Positions 25,815 to 34,958 are shown, counted from the stretch's first letter. The stretch is 64,000 bases of DNA from Haloimpatiens lingqiaonensis (GCF_044502415.1 NZ_CP172402.1); one strand, 5' to 3'. Numbers and translations: made by a program. Notes: generated from the letters alone by a model not told the origin.

Positions 25815-26056
25815 CATTGAAATTATAAAATTTCTCCTCCATGGCTTACATAAGAATTCAGAACAATAAATTTAATTTAAGAAACAGAGCTCTTAGCTTC
25901 AGATGGAGTTTTTACTTCATCTGAAGGTTAGAGATCGTTATCCAGGGACTTAGCTGCCGTTAACTTCCACTTTGTTAGAAGTGGGAGTGTTACGGCAGGT
26001 AGTCATCGGATAAATTTTATAATTTAGGTAATGTAATGCTCTTTTGTGGGATAATC
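25815..26056 (+). repeat. Family B repeat, copy 3, split by family A copy 2
   Basis: Outer parts (GAAATTATAAAATTTCTCC to TTTAATTTAAGAAA, then TTTTATAATTTAGG and AATGTAATGCTCTTTTGTGGGATAATCA) align with copy 2 at 19639, with the family A element inserted after AAGAAA. It ends about 30 bases before the dsdA start. Confidence 0.65.
25885..26014 (+). repeat. Family A structured repeat, copy 2 (130 bp)
   Basis: Same length and ends as copy 1. In hairpin I the A.A mismatch of copy 1 is an A-T pair here, and two other pairs become G.T, so the fold is kept while the sequence changes. Confidence 0.75.
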
Positions 26057-26085
26057 AATATATAATATAAGAAAGAAGGGATTTC

Positions 26086-27411
26086 ATGGGGAATGAATTT
26101 ATTTGCGGCAAATCTATAAATGCTTGGATTAAAGAATATCCAATAATCAAGGACCTAGTGGATACAAAGGAAGTATTTTGGCTAAATAAAAAATACACCA
26201 ACTTTGAAAAGGCAATGAATAAAATTTCTCTAGGTGAAGATGATGTAAAAGACGCTGAAGATAGACTTCTTAGATTTGCTCCTCTTATAGCAAAACTATT
26301 TCCTGAAACTGAGAAATTAAACGGAATCATAGAATCTCCACTTATAGAAATATCAAAAATGAGAAGTAAAATGGAAACCATTTTCAATACAACTATCCCC
26401 AATAAACTTCTATTAAAATGTGACAGTCACTTAGCCATAGCTGGCTCCATAAAAGCAAGAGGTGGCATATACGAAGTTTTAAAACATGCTGAGACAATAG
26501 CCATGGAAAATGATTTGTTGCACATAGAAGATGACTATTCAAAATTAAGTGAAAAAAAATATAGAGATTTCTTTAGTAAATACACTATACAAGTAGGCTC
26601 CACTGGGAACCTTGGTTTAAGTATAGGCATAACCAGTGCAAAAATAGGTTTCAATGTGATAGTTCACATGTCCAAAGACGCTAAACAGTGGAAAAAAGAT
26701 TTGCTTAGAAGCAAAGGGGTTACTGTAATGGAGTATGAGTCTGATTATAGTAAAGCTGTAGAAGAAGGTAGAAAGCTTTCTAATAAAAATCCTAATAGCT
26801 ACTTTATAGATGATGAAAATTCAAAAGATCTTTTCCTTGGCTACAGCGTTGCCGCGGGAAGACTAAAAAAACAATTAGAAAAAATGAATATAGTAGTAGA
26901 TAGTGACCATCCTCTATTCGTATATCTACCTTGTGGAGTGGGTGGCGGTCCTGGTGGAGTAGCCTTTGGTTTAAAGCTAATTTTTAAAGACAATGTACAC
27001 TGTTTCTTTGCAGAACCTACTCATTCTCCATGCATGTTAATGGGTATGTACACAGAAATGCACCAAAACGTATGCGTACAAGACTTCGGCATAGACAACA
27101 TAACTGCCGCTGACGGATTAGCTGTTGGACGTCCTTCTGGTTTTGTAGGTAAAACTTTAGAAGAATTATTAAGCGGCATTTATACTATAGATGATGAAAA
27201 ATTACACTCTCTTCTAAAAAATATTAGAACTGAGGAAAACATAAAATTAGAGCCTTCAGCCTGCGCAGGCTTAATAGGCCCTGTTAAATTAATGCAAAAT
27301 ATAAACTCACTAAAATCTCCTTTATACAAAGACATAACAACTAAATTACCAAATTCTATTCATATATGCTGGGCCACTGGCGGAAGCTTAGTTCCCGAAA
27401 ACACTTTATAA
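26086..27411 (+). CDS. dsdA: D-serine ammonia-lyase
   Basis: 441 residues, matching DsdA, a PLP enzyme that breaks D-serine into pyruvate and ammonia. KCDSHLAIAGSIKARGGIYEVLKHAE contains the PLP lysine (SIKARGG). VGSTGNLGLSIGI is the substrate and phosphate loop, and LPCGVGGGPGGVAFGLK the glycine-rich PLP-phosphate loop. VNAxE-like and C-terminal LEPSACAG segments are present. The enzyme is cytoplasmic. No dsdC regulator or dsdX permease is adjacent. The start ATG at 26086 has an AGAAGGGA site, and a family B repeat ends just upstream. Confidence 0.95.
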   Translation: MGNEFICGKSINAWIKEYPIIKDLVDTKEVFWLNKKYTNFEKAMNKISLGEDDVKDAEDRLLRFAPLIAKLFPETEKLNGIIESPLIEISKMRSKMETIFNTTIPNKLLLKCDSHLAIAGSIKARGGIYEVLKHAETIAMENDLLHIEDDYSKLSEKKYRDFFSKYTIQVGSTGNLGLSIGITSAKIGFNVIVHMSKDAKQWKKDLLRSKGVTVMEYESDYSKAVEEGRKLSNKNPNSYFIDDENSKDLFLGYSVAAGRLKKQLEKMNIVVDSDHPLFVYLPCGVGGGPGGVAFGLKLIFKDNVHCFFAEPTHSPCMLMGMYTEMHQNVCVQDFGIDNITAADGLAVGRPSGFVGKTLEELLSGIYTIDDEKLHSLLKNIRTEENIKLEPSACAGLIGPVKLMQNINSLKSPLYKDITTKLPNSIHICWATGGSLVPENTL

Positions 27412-27436
27412 GAATGTTGCGACGCAACATTCTTAT
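27408..27436 (+). terminator. Terminator of dsdA
   Basis: ATAAGAATGTTGC / GCAACATTCTTAT with a 3-base loop, overlapping the stop codon. Confidence 0.7.
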
Positions 27437-28021
27437 AATTGACAATTGAGAATTGACAATGGACAATGAAGGATGACTTTCCTCCACTGCGTTACGGAAA
27501 ATCTTTTATTGGCAGTAGCCAGCGAAAATATAGAAATATTAAATATCAAATATCAAATATCAATTAATGTTGAAATTCCTATGGAATTTCTTAAATTAGA
27601 ATTTGTGGAGGAAGTAAGAATTAAGTAAGAGGTAAAAAATAAGAAGTAATAGTGAATGAAGATTTTCCTCCATTATGTTATGGAAAATCTCTAATTAAAT
27701 AAATATAATAATAAAACAAGCCAATAGGTAAAAAACTCTTTGAGTTTTATCCTTAACTCTTACTTCTTAACTTTTACCTATTACTTATCTACAAACTAAG
27801 ATTTATTAAGATTTATACAATCAACTGCCTTACGGCAAAATGAATCGAATTTTAATTACTATTTTATTTTAACAAATATCATATAACTTTTCGAAAGGCT
27901 CCGCCTAAAAAATATTATGAGCGCTTTTCTATTTATAAATTAAAGATTTTCCGTAACGCAGTGGAGGAAAATCGTCCTTTAGTAGGCCGTTCTCTACCCA
28001 CGAAGTAAGTATTCTGTAACT
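27437..28021. repeat. Mosaic of short intergenic repeats (includes an intact family C copy at 27893-27975)
   Basis: No gene. Contains AATTGACAATTGAGAATTGACAATGGACAA direct repeats (about 27437-27465), two near-identical CCTCCACTGCGTTACGGAAAATC modules (27481 and, inverted, 27950), ATATCAAATATCAAATATCAA triplets and AAGTAAGAATTAAG runs. Each module recurs elsewhere in the window. Confidence 0.6.
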
Positions 28022-28255
28022 GAAAAATCTGCTTTTAATGGAGTGATAAATGTGAAATTTTGGACTATTGAACTAGCCCTAGAACTTCTTTATTTGTCCA
28101 TTTAAAGCACCGTTAAGAAGTTTTCATTGCCTGAGCGAGGCACGAGTGAGTTTGAAAACTTTAGGGGTTTTAAATGGACAAATATTAGAAGTTCTTGGCG
28201 TATTGTTCACAGTCCAAAATTTCACATTTATCACGGAATTAAAAGCAGATTTTTC
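28022..28255. repeat. 234-bp near-palindrome
   Basis: The outer 45 bases (GAAAAATCTGCTTTTAAT to TTTTGGACT) are repeated as the reverse complement at 28211-28255 with about four mismatches. Inner matched blocks are AGAACTTCT, ATTTGTCCATTTAAA and AAGTTTTCA around a GC-rich centre (GCCTGAGCGAGGCACGAGTGAG). It lies between the convergent dsdA and the membrane-protein gene, 20 bases from the latter's stop. Confidence 0.75.
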
Positions 28256-28275
28256 CTAGGAACTTTCTTTTCCAT

Positions 28276-28947
28276 TTATTCTTTCTTTTCTTCTTCATTT
28301 ATAAAAATATCTTCATTCATACCTATAAATGACTTTAAAAGTTTCTTAAAAGTACCATCTTCATTTCTTTTGGCATAAAGATAGCCAGAAAAAGCTGCTA
28401 TCAATCCTCCTATGCCATCCACTATCAAATCCCACATAGTATCTACTAACCCTGACTTCTGCATATTTAGCCCAAAAATATTGTCCATACTAAATTCGAA
28501 TATCTCCCACAAAGCTCCTACACTTAACGCAAAGGTAAATGCAAATAATCCTATGAAAAATGGACTTAAATAAACTTGCACATTTTCATCTTTATTAAGA
28601 GTATAAATTAGTAAAAATCCCGTAAAACCTAATATAATTCCTGAAAAAGTATGAAGCATTAAGTCCCACCACCAAAATTTAATGTAATACTCCTTCATTT
28701 CTCCCAAGTATTGAGCAGCAAATATAAATAACAATATAACTATTTGAAAACTTGGGGGCAATTTAACTCTATTCTTTTCAGCTATAATAAAAGGTAAAAA
28801 TGTAAGCCATAAAGTAAGTATCGCTGTAAAAAAATTCAAATAATTTTTAGTAGCAAAACTCATTACCATTGATAGTATTAAAAGTGCTCTTATAACATTA
28901 GCTAGTACAACCTCAAATCTTTTTCCTCTTTTAATTTTAAGTTTCAT
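28276..28947 (-). CDS. Integral membrane protein (DUF2238/YjdF-like)
   Basis: 223 residues with about six transmembrane helices and a short acidic C-terminal tail (FINEEEKKE). The conserved-looking features are WWWDLMLHTFSGIILGF, SVGALWEIFEFSMD and DTMWDLIVDGIGG, where His, Glu and Asp lie near membrane faces. This pattern matches the DUF2238/YjdF group of inner membrane proteins, whose function is unknown. ATG at 28947 follows GGAGGGG. It is monocistronic. Confidence 0.7.
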   Translation of the reverse strand: MKLKIKRGKRFEVVLANVIRALLILSMVMSFATKNYLNFFTAILTLWLTFLPFIIAEKNRVKLPPSFQIVILLFIFAAQYLGEMKEYYIKFWWWDLMLHTFSGIILGFTGFLLIYTLNKDENVQVYLSPFFIGLFAFTFALSVGALWEIFEFSMDNIFGLNMQKSGLVDTMWDLIVDGIGGLIAAFSGYLYAKRNEDGTFKKLLKSFIGMNEDIFINEEEKKE

Positions 28948-29138
28948 CTAAACCCCTCCCTACATTTAAATATACAATTAATGAATTATAAAACCCAATA
29001 TATCTATGTATATTTTTTGTTAATATTTTATTAATTATAAGTTATAATAGTTAAATTAAAGCTATAATTGTACTTAAAATAGCAAATATATAAAGTATAT
29101 AGTTTATGTACTAAGTTTATTAATAAAGGAGAATTAAT

Positions 29139-29573
29139 ATGAATTTTTTAAAAATAGATATATCTAAAGAAGCAAAGGATAAGTTACTTGAATTACTTAA
29201 GAAAAATCCTAGTTACAGTTGTGTTAAAATAGATTATTTACCTCAATGCGGCAATAGCCATTTAGATTTATGTTTAGATGAATTTAAAAGCCAGTACATA
29301 ATAGATGAAGTGGATGAGCTATTTTTTATGTATAAAGATTATATACTTCTTTATGTTTCTTCTATAAGTATAATATATGAAAATGACAGCTTTATGTTAA
29401 AGGCTGTTCCTGTAAATAAAAGTGAAGCTAAAAAAATAGCTTCTAAGTGCTGCAAAACTTCTAACTGTAATGCTGGTTGTAGTTGTAGTAATAATTCTAA
29501 TTGTACTGGTTGTTCTAGCAATAATAGTTCTAAATGTAGTAGTTGTAGTTGCGAAAATAAACAGAGCTCTTAG
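29139..29573 (+). CDS. HesB/IscA-like protein with a Cys-rich tail truncated by a repeat
   Basis: 144 residues. Residues 1-95 resemble the HesB/IscA-like fold (ISKEAKDKLLELLKKNPSYSCVKIDYLPQCG, LDEFKSQYIIDEV, IYENDSF). The canonical C-G-C cluster motif is not clear. Residues about 103-141 are a Cys/Ser/Asn/Gly tail with sixteen or so cysteines in CC, CSC and CTGC groups, suggesting metal or Fe-S binding. The last residues (KQSS) and the TAG stop are encoded by family A copy 3, so the original end has been replaced. AAAGGAG precedes ATG 29139. The role is inferred only from cysteines. Confidence 0.65.
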   Translation: MNFLKIDISKEAKDKLLELLKKNPSYSCVKIDYLPQCGNSHLDLCLDEFKSQYIIDEVDELFFMYKDYILLYVSSISIIYENDSFMLKAVPVNKSEAKKIASKCCKTSNCNAGCSCSNNSNCTGCSSNNSSKCSSCSCENKQSS

Positions 29574-29620
29574 CTTCAGATGGAGTTTTTACTCCAACTG
29601 AAGCTACGTCTCTGGATAAA
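29562..29620 (+). repeat. Family A repeat, short variant (copy 3)
   Basis: Same 5' end and hairpin I as copies 1 and 2, but hairpin II is missing. The 3' arm CTACGTCTCTGGATAA is nearly the reverse complement of the TTATCCAGGGACGTAG arm of the full copies. Confidence 0.65.
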
Positions 29621-29628
29621 TCTAATTA

Positions 29629-29676
29629 AAAAAGAAAATGGCAAGTTACATACTTAACTTGCCATTTTCTTTTTAT
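29629..29676. terminator. Bidirectional terminator
   Basis: AAAAGAAAATGGCAAGTTA / TAACTTGCCATTTTCTTTTT between convergent genes. Confidence 0.8.
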
Positions 29677-29699
29677 TTTATATAATTGTATTAAGAAAT

Positions 29700-30990
29700 C
29701 TAAATTAAGAATTTTAGTATGAATAAAACCCCAACTACATATGCTGCTATACTTACTTCTTTATATCTTTTTGTCAATACTTTCAAGAATATATAAGAAA
29801 CCATTCCAAAAGCTATACCATCAGATATACTGTATGTTAAAGGCATCATTATAATTGTGAAGAAAGCTGGTATTGCTTCTGTATAGTCTAATAAATCAAT
29901 TTCCTTTATTGGCTCCATCATGAAAAGTCCTACTAATACAAGAGCTGGTGCTGTAGCTGGTGCTGGTATCATTATAAATAGTGGTGAGAAGAATAACGCT
30001 ATAGCAAACATACCTGCTGTGGATACAGCTGTAAGTCCTGTTCTTAGCTCCCTCAGCTACTCCTGAGGCACTCTCTACAAAAGTACTAACTGTGCTCGTT
30101 CCAAAACAAGCTCCTAATGTAGTTCCTATTGCATCTGCAAATAGAGCTTTTTTTATTCTTGGTACATTTCCATTTTCATCCATCATGTTTGCTTTAGTAG
30201 CTACTCCTACCAATGTTCCTATGGTATCAAACATATCCATAAAAAGTAGTGTAAATAACGCTATAAACATGTCCATGGATAATATATGACTCCATTGAAA
30301 CTTCATAAATATAGGTGATAGTGAAGGTGGTGCACTTATTATATTATGAGGTACCTTTGTTATACCCATTGGAATTCCTATAACTGTAGTAGCTACAATA
30401 CCTATAAGTAATGCTCCTCTTGTATTTTTAGCAAGAAGTACACCAGTTATTAAAATTCCTATAAGAGCAAGTAGTGCATATCCGCTAGTAATATCACCAA
30501 GGGCCACTATGGTTCCACCTTGAGGATGTACAACTATTTTTGCATTTTCAAGTCCTATGAATGCTATAAAAAGTCCTATTCCAACAGATATAGACTTCTT
30601 TATATTATCTGGTATTGAATCTACAATTGCCTCTCTAGCATTAAAAGCCGTTAACGCTATAAATATAAGTCCTTCTAAAAATACCGCTGTTAAAGCAAAT
30701 TGCCAACTATATCCCATTTGTTTAACAATAGTATAAGCAAAAAAAGCATTCAATCCCATACCTGGTGCTTGTGCAAAAGGTAATTTAGCATAAAGCCCCA
30801 TAACTAAAGTAGAAATTACTGCTGATAATGCAGTTGCTGTAAATACTGCGCCAAAATTCATACCTGCATCAGACAATATACCTGGATTAACCACTAGTAT
30901 ATATGCCATAGTCATAAATGTAGTTATGCCAGCTAATATTTCAGTTTTTGCATTTGTTCCATTTTCCTTTAATTTAAAAAATGCCTCCAT
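29700..30990 (-). pseudogene. NCS2/AzgA-type purine permease, broken by a one-base frameshift
   Basis: The protein belongs to the guanine/hypoxanthine permease branch of NCS2 transporters, which import purines by proton symport. Typical segments are ETLAGITTFMTMAYI-like (ILAGITTFMTMAYILVVNP), AQAPGMGLNAFFAYTI and FGTSTVSTFVESASGVAEG. After that the frame shifts. The first frame runs on into unrelated residues, while the expected RTGLTAVSTAGMFAIALFFSPL continues in the next frame from about 30046 to the stop at 29700. The total length of 1291 bases equals 430 codons plus one base, consistent with a single extra A in GCTAAGAACA. This could be a true mutation or a sequencing error. A PurR-like box overlaps the promoter region. 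Confidence 0.85.
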
Positions 30991-31029
30991 AAATTTTCTC
31001 CTTTGTACTTAATTTTTTCAACATTGTTC

Positions 31030-31078
31030 ATATTATCAAAATAAATTTTATAAGTCAATAAAATTCACGAACATTATT
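31030..31078 (-). promoter_or_regulatory. Promoter of the purine permease with an adjacent PurBox-like site
   Basis: On the minus strand TTGACT (complement 31053-31058), 17-base spacer, TAATAT (complement 31030-31035). Next to the -35 box is ACGAACATTATT (31067-31078 on the plus strand), close to the Bacillus PurR PurBox core CGAACAWT. Further CGAA-type sites occur at about 31144-31157 and 31208-31217 (inverse orientation). Confidence 0.55.
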
Positions 31079-31228
31079 TATTATTTTATTAATAAAATTT
31101 GATTATTTACTTTGTTTTTTTATGTATAAATTTTAATTTTATATAATATTCGTGTTTATATCCTTATAAATTCTAGATTTGCAAATTATAAATATATTTT
31201 ATCTGCTAATTGTTCGTATTATTTGGAT

Positions 31229-31265
31229 AAAAAAATAGAGAGCTAACTCCATATAGAAGTAGCTC
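31229..31265 (-). terminator. Terminator of the aminotransferase gene
   Basis: On the minus strand GGAGCTACTTCTATATGGAGTTAGCTC with T7 after it. Confidence 0.7.
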
Positions 31266-31371
31266 CTTTAAATTTATTTTGAGGTATGTTTAAAGTATAT
31301 CTTTCATTTTAATAAATTAGTTCTAAAAAGCAAGTGTATTTTTTACAAAATCGTAGAAATTTTTTCATAAA

Positions 31372-32502
31372 TTAATCAAGTACAAAACTTTGATGTAAAT
31401 CCTTTTTTAAATCTATATTATGTTCCTTTAAAACACTATTCAAAGCCTTTAGTGTTAAATATAGTTTTTCTTCATAGCAATTTTCACCCATGTGACCTAT
31501 TCTTATAACCTTATCCTTTAAGAAATCAAAGGCTCCAGCTATCATTATATTATGCTTATTTAACATATCTTCATAAATTTCTTTATAAGTTATGCCTTCA
31601 GGTATATTTATGGTGGTTACTGTGTTAGAAAAGCTATCTAAAGGATATAGCTCTAAACCACCTTCTATAAGGCTATGTCTAACTCTGTGTGCTATATCTT
31701 TATGTCTTTCTATCATATTTTTATCTTTAAGCATTCTATCAAAAGCCACATCTAAAGCATATAAATCACTTATAGGCTGAGTATATGGAAACCATTTATC
31801 TTCATACCAAGTACTCCAATTATTTAAATTTGCATAAAATCCTACTATAGGAGATTTTCTATTTTTTATTTTATTCCAAGCATCAGAACTTATGCTTAAT
31901 AAAGTTAACCCTGGAGACGCTGATATACATTTTTGTGATCCGCCTAAAGCTATATCAATATTCCATTCATCTACCTTAAACTCTTCACCACCCATACCAG
32001 CTACAGAATCTACTACTGTTATTATTCCATATTTTTTAAGAAGTGGACATAGTTTTTCCACATCATTAGTTATGCCTGATGGTGTTTCGCAATGAACTAA
32101 CGTAGCAACTTTAAAGTCATTATTATTCTTTAAGAATTCCTCCAGCTCCTGATATTTTATGCCGCTTTTATAATCACCTTCATAGTAAACTACATCCCCG
32201 CCATACATCTTAGCAAAGTCTCCAAAGCCTTTGCCAAAAATTCCATTGTGTATACACAAAACTTTATCTCCTGGTTCTATTAAAGAGGCACAAGCTGCTT
32301 CCAGTCCTAAAATTCCCTCGCCGCATAAAACCAGTACTTCATTTTCAGTATTTAAAAATCTTTTTATTTTGTCACAAAGCCCTCTATAAAATTCATAAAA
32401 ATTCAAATCTAAATCCGGATTAGTAATAGGTTTCATTAATGCCCTTCTAACATCTTCATGTACATAAGTTGGACCTGGAGTCATTATAAGTGTTTCCTGC
32501 AT
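31372..32502 (-). CDS. Class V aminotransferase (alanine-glyoxylate / serine-pyruvate type)
   Basis: 376 residues from ATG 32502, which is chosen over 32538 because GAGGGG stands 6 bases before it and the family starts with a MTPGPT motif (LIMTPGPTYVHEDV). This PLP fold I enzyme moves an amino group between alanine or serine and glyoxylate or pyruvate. GGSQKCISASPGLTLLS contains the PLP lysine, VDSVAGMGGEEF the PLP Asp, and LCGEGILGLEAA the phosphate-binding loop. Which amino acid it prefers cannot be told; 2-aminoethylphosphonate-type relatives are a minor alternative. The ECF S component is immediately upstream. Confidence 0.88.
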   Translation of the reverse strand: MQETLIMTPGPTYVHEDVRRALMKPITNPDLDLNFYEFYRGLCDKIKRFLNTENEVLVLCGEGILGLEAACASLIEPGDKVLCIHNGIFGKGFGDFAKMYGGDVVYYEGDYKSGIKYQELEEFLKNNNDFKVATLVHCETPSGITNDVEKLCPLLKKYGIITVVDSVAGMGGEEFKVDEWNIDIALGGSQKCISASPGLTLLSISSDAWNKIKNRKSPIVGFYANLNNWSTWYEDKWFPYTQPISDLYALDVAFDRMLKDKNMIERHKDIAHRVRHSLIEGGLELYPLDSFSNTVTTINIPEGITYKEIYEDMLNKHNIMIAGAFDFLKDKVIRIGHMGENCYEEKLYLTLKALNSVLKEHNIDLKKDLHQSFVLD

Positions 32503-32576
32503 TTTACCCCTCTTTTCTTTTAATATTATATAAATCAATACCTTAAATTTGCGATTCTGCTTAATATTTCAAATTC

Positions 32577-33134
32577 CTAAAAAACCTTAGTTTTCTTTAA
32601 AGCCGCTGCTAGCGGAATTCCTATTATAGCTCCTATAATCAATTGTGTTATATTTCCTGGAATAGATGTTGCCGGCGCTATCCAGTTACCGTATAAAATT
32701 CCCTCTGCCACATAGTATCCCACTATCATCCAAATAGATGCTAAAATTATACCTACTAAATTCCATAAAATCTTTTTTCCATTTCTATCATTAGAATTTG
32801 CCATGTTTCCTATAATATATCCCATTACTCCTCTTATTATAAAGGTAGCTGGCGCCCAAATAGCCCACTCAGATAGCAAATCAAATAGTCCCATTCCAAA
32901 TGCACCTGCAATGGCTCCTTTTTTACCTCCAAATACAATAGCAGCTACAAATAACATAGCATTTCCTAAATGTATAAGTCCGCCATTTACAGCTATAGGC
33001 AATCTAATGTTAATAAACCTTGTAGCAACAAATACTAATGCAATTAAAAGTGCTGATATAACCATATCCTTTAATTTAGAATTTATCGTAGAAATCTTCC
33101 TAACCTCTGAAACTCTTTCGCTGGTATTATCCAT
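32577..33134 (-). CDS. ECF transporter S component
   Basis: 185 residues with about five or six transmembrane helices and the small-substrate S-component pattern: LIALVFVATRFINIRLPI, GGLIHLGNAMLFVAAIVFGGKKGAIAGAFGMGLFDLLSEWAIWAPATF and IIGIPLAAALKK. S components bind one vitamin or cofactor-like substrate and pair with a shared EcfAAT module, which is not in this window. Upstream of the aminotransferase, it may supply a related metabolite or PLP precursor, but that is a guess. No riboswitch was found in its leader. Confidence 0.8.
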   Translation of the reverse strand: MDNTSERVSEVRKISTINSKLKDMVISALLIALVFVATRFINIRLPIAVNGGLIHLGNAMLFVAAIVFGGKKGAIAGAFGMGLFDLLSEWAIWAPATFIIRGVMGYIIGNMANSNDRNGKKILWNLVGIILASIWMIVGYYVAEGILYGNWIAPATSIPGNITQLIIGAIIGIPLAAALKKTKVF

Positions 33135-33458
33135 AAATACGAACCTCCATCTTTAATATTATTAATCTTAATAAAGTAAATACATCTCACTTACATTATA
33201 TATTTGTTTCATATTTTTGTTCAAATGTATCCATACACTATTTATGAAATGTTTAAATGAATATGTTAAACTCTGTAAAAACATTATTTAATTTAACTTT
33301 CGCAGTTATAAAATATACATTGGAGAAATTCCATAATTCCACCACATTGCACCTTATTGTGGTGGAATCATAATATTCCTATAGAACTATTCAAATATTG
33401 ATATTCCACATTGTAAATGTTTTAATATAGTTAGATTACTAAAAAGGACGGTGTTATT
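33135..33458. other. Intergenic region with partial repeats
   Basis: Divergent promoters should lie here. It contains a partial family D module (TTTAACTTTCGCAGTTATA, about 33291-33312) and a family B copy (33321-33378). No gene. Confidence 0.45.
33321..33378 (+). repeat. Family B repeat, copy 4 (partial)
   Basis: GAGAAATTCCATAATTCCACCACATTG and TTGTGGTGGAATCATA match the end of copy 1 at 17262-17386, including the CCACCACA hairpin. It ends about 80 bases before the peptidase start. Confidence 0.55.
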
Positions 33459-34547
33459 ATGAATAAAAATAGAATAGAAAAAGTTATACAAAACATGAAA
33501 AACAAAAATATAGATCAGCTTATAGTAACTTCACCTACTTCTATATACTATTTGCTGGATTTAACTATTGAGCCCGGTGAAAGACTTATGGCATTATACA
33601 TAAATAAAGAAGGTACTATAAAGTTCTTTGCCAATGAATTATTTGCACTAGATTCTAACATAGGTGTAGAATTAGTTCTTCATAAAGACGGAGAAGATCC
33701 TATAGAACAAATAGCTTCTACATGCAAGGACAATTGCATATTTGGAGTAGACAAAACTTGGCCGTCTCACTTTTTAATTTCATTAATGAATAAAAAACCT
33801 AACCTTAAATTTGTAAACAGTTCTATTGTTGTAGACGAGGTTAGAATGATAAAAGATTCAAAAGAATTAGACCTTTTAAGAAATGCTTCCATTATAAACG
33901 ACAAGGTTATAGACGAACTAATAAATTCTATACATCCAGAAAAAACTGAAAAAGACTTAGCAGAAAGCATAGCTGATTTATATAGAAAACATAATACTTA
34001 TGAATTTTCCTTTTACCCTATAGCAGCTTATGGCCCAAATGCAGCTTCTCCTCACCATGATTCAGATGGTACAAAACTAAAATCTGGAGACTGCATAATT
34101 CTAGATATAGGCGGCAGAACTAATGGTTATTGCTCAGATATGACAAGGACAGTATTCTATGGGGAACCCGATGAAGAAAGCAAAAAAATATATAATACTG
34201 TTTTAGAATCTAACTTAGCAGGAATAGCTGCTGTTAAGCCTGGCGTTAAGCTTTGTGATATAGACAAAGCCTCAAGAGATGTTATAGAAAAAGCTGGCTA
34301 CGGCAAATACTTTAATCACAGAACAGGTCACAACATAGGCATAGAAGATCACGAATACCCTAGCGTAGGACCTACTGATGAGGAAATAGCAAAACCTGGC
34401 ATGGTTTTCTCTATAGAACCTGGCATATATGTACCTGGAAAATGTGGAGTTAGAATAGAAGATCTAGTTATAGTAACTGAAGATGGTTGCGAAGTGTTAA
34501 ATAATTACCCTAAAGAACTAAAAATTGTGACAGAACCACAAATTTAG
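33459..34547 (+). CDS. M24-family Xaa-Pro peptidase
   Basis: 362 residues, two domains: an N-terminal creatinase-like part (about 1-130) and the pita-bread metallopeptidase domain. Metal ligands appear as DIGGRTNGYCSDMTRT (two Asp), HRTGHNIGIEDHEYPS (His), FSIEPGIY (Glu) and VRIEDLV (Glu). These enzymes remove N-terminal residues before proline and use two Mn or Co ions. No signal peptide, so cytosolic. ATG at 33459 follows AAGGACG. It could equally be named YpdF/PepQ-like; the sequence does not separate them. Confidence 0.9.
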   Translation: MNKNRIEKVIQNMKNKNIDQLIVTSPTSIYYLLDLTIEPGERLMALYINKEGTIKFFANELFALDSNIGVELVLHKDGEDPIEQIASTCKDNCIFGVDKTWPSHFLISLMNKKPNLKFVNSSIVVDEVRMIKDSKELDLLRNASIINDKVIDELINSIHPEKTEKDLAESIADLYRKHNTYEFSFYPIAAYGPNAASPHHDSDGTKLKSGDCIILDIGGRTNGYCSDMTRTVFYGEPDEESKKIYNTVLESNLAGIAAVKPGVKLCDIDKASRDVIEKAGYGKYFNHRTGHNIGIEDHEYPSVGPTDEEIAKPGMVFSIEPGIYVPGKCGVRIEDLVIVTEDGCEVLNNYPKELKIVTEPQI

Positions 34548-34920
34548 TGGCTAGTGGGCCAGAGGGCTAGTGGGCTAGTTAAGGAGGATTTTCCTTCGCT
34601 TTGCTATGGAAAATCTTTAATTTATAAAAAAGAGAGCGCTCATAATATTTTTTTGGCGTAGCCCTTCTTTTAATCTCCAATCCTAGCTAATAACAATATT
34701 TCTACTAATTGTTAGATATAATTATTAACTTTGATTAGATACTAGTGAATAACCAATTATTAAAATAAAATATTGGATAAAATTTACTATATTTTGCCGT
34801 AAGGCACTAGTTTGCATAAACCTTAGATTTAAGTTAATCCCAAAAAGATACTATAATTTCACAACGTGAAATTATAGTATCCTTTACTAGCCCTCTAGCA
34901 CACTAGCCCCCTAGCCCCCT
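34548..34920. repeat. Mosaic of intergenic repeats (includes an inverted family C copy at 34567-34670)
   Basis: Starts with TAGTGGGCCAGAGGGCTAGTGGGCTAG tandem units, then an inverted family C module, then TTAGATTTAAGTTAATCCC. A terminator-like hairpin (GATACTATAATTTCA / TGAAATTATAGTATC, 34848-34883) follows, then CTTTACTAGCCCTCTAGCACAC, closely matching 5105-5245. Confidence 0.6.
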
Positions 34921-34924
34921 TAAG

Positions 34925-34955
34925 CCATAAATTGCGGCACCCTTGCCGCAATTTA
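34925..34955. terminator. Hairpin at the hydrogenase 3' end
   Basis: CATAAATTGCGGCA / TGCCGCAATTTATG, perfect 14-bp arms, no strong T-run. Confidence 0.5.
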
Positions 34956-34958
34956 TGC

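Noticed and set aside
28127..28378. 83-residue plus-strand open frame
   Set aside because: Lies mostly in the long palindrome and the antisense of the membrane-protein gene; translation of a repeat.
31021..31371. Purine riboswitch upstream of the permease
   Set aside because: No three-way junction sequence of the purine aptamer; the region fits a promoter and PurBox better.
33135..33458. Riboswitch for the ECF S component
   Set aside because: No TPP, PreQ1 or other known aptamer core could be found.
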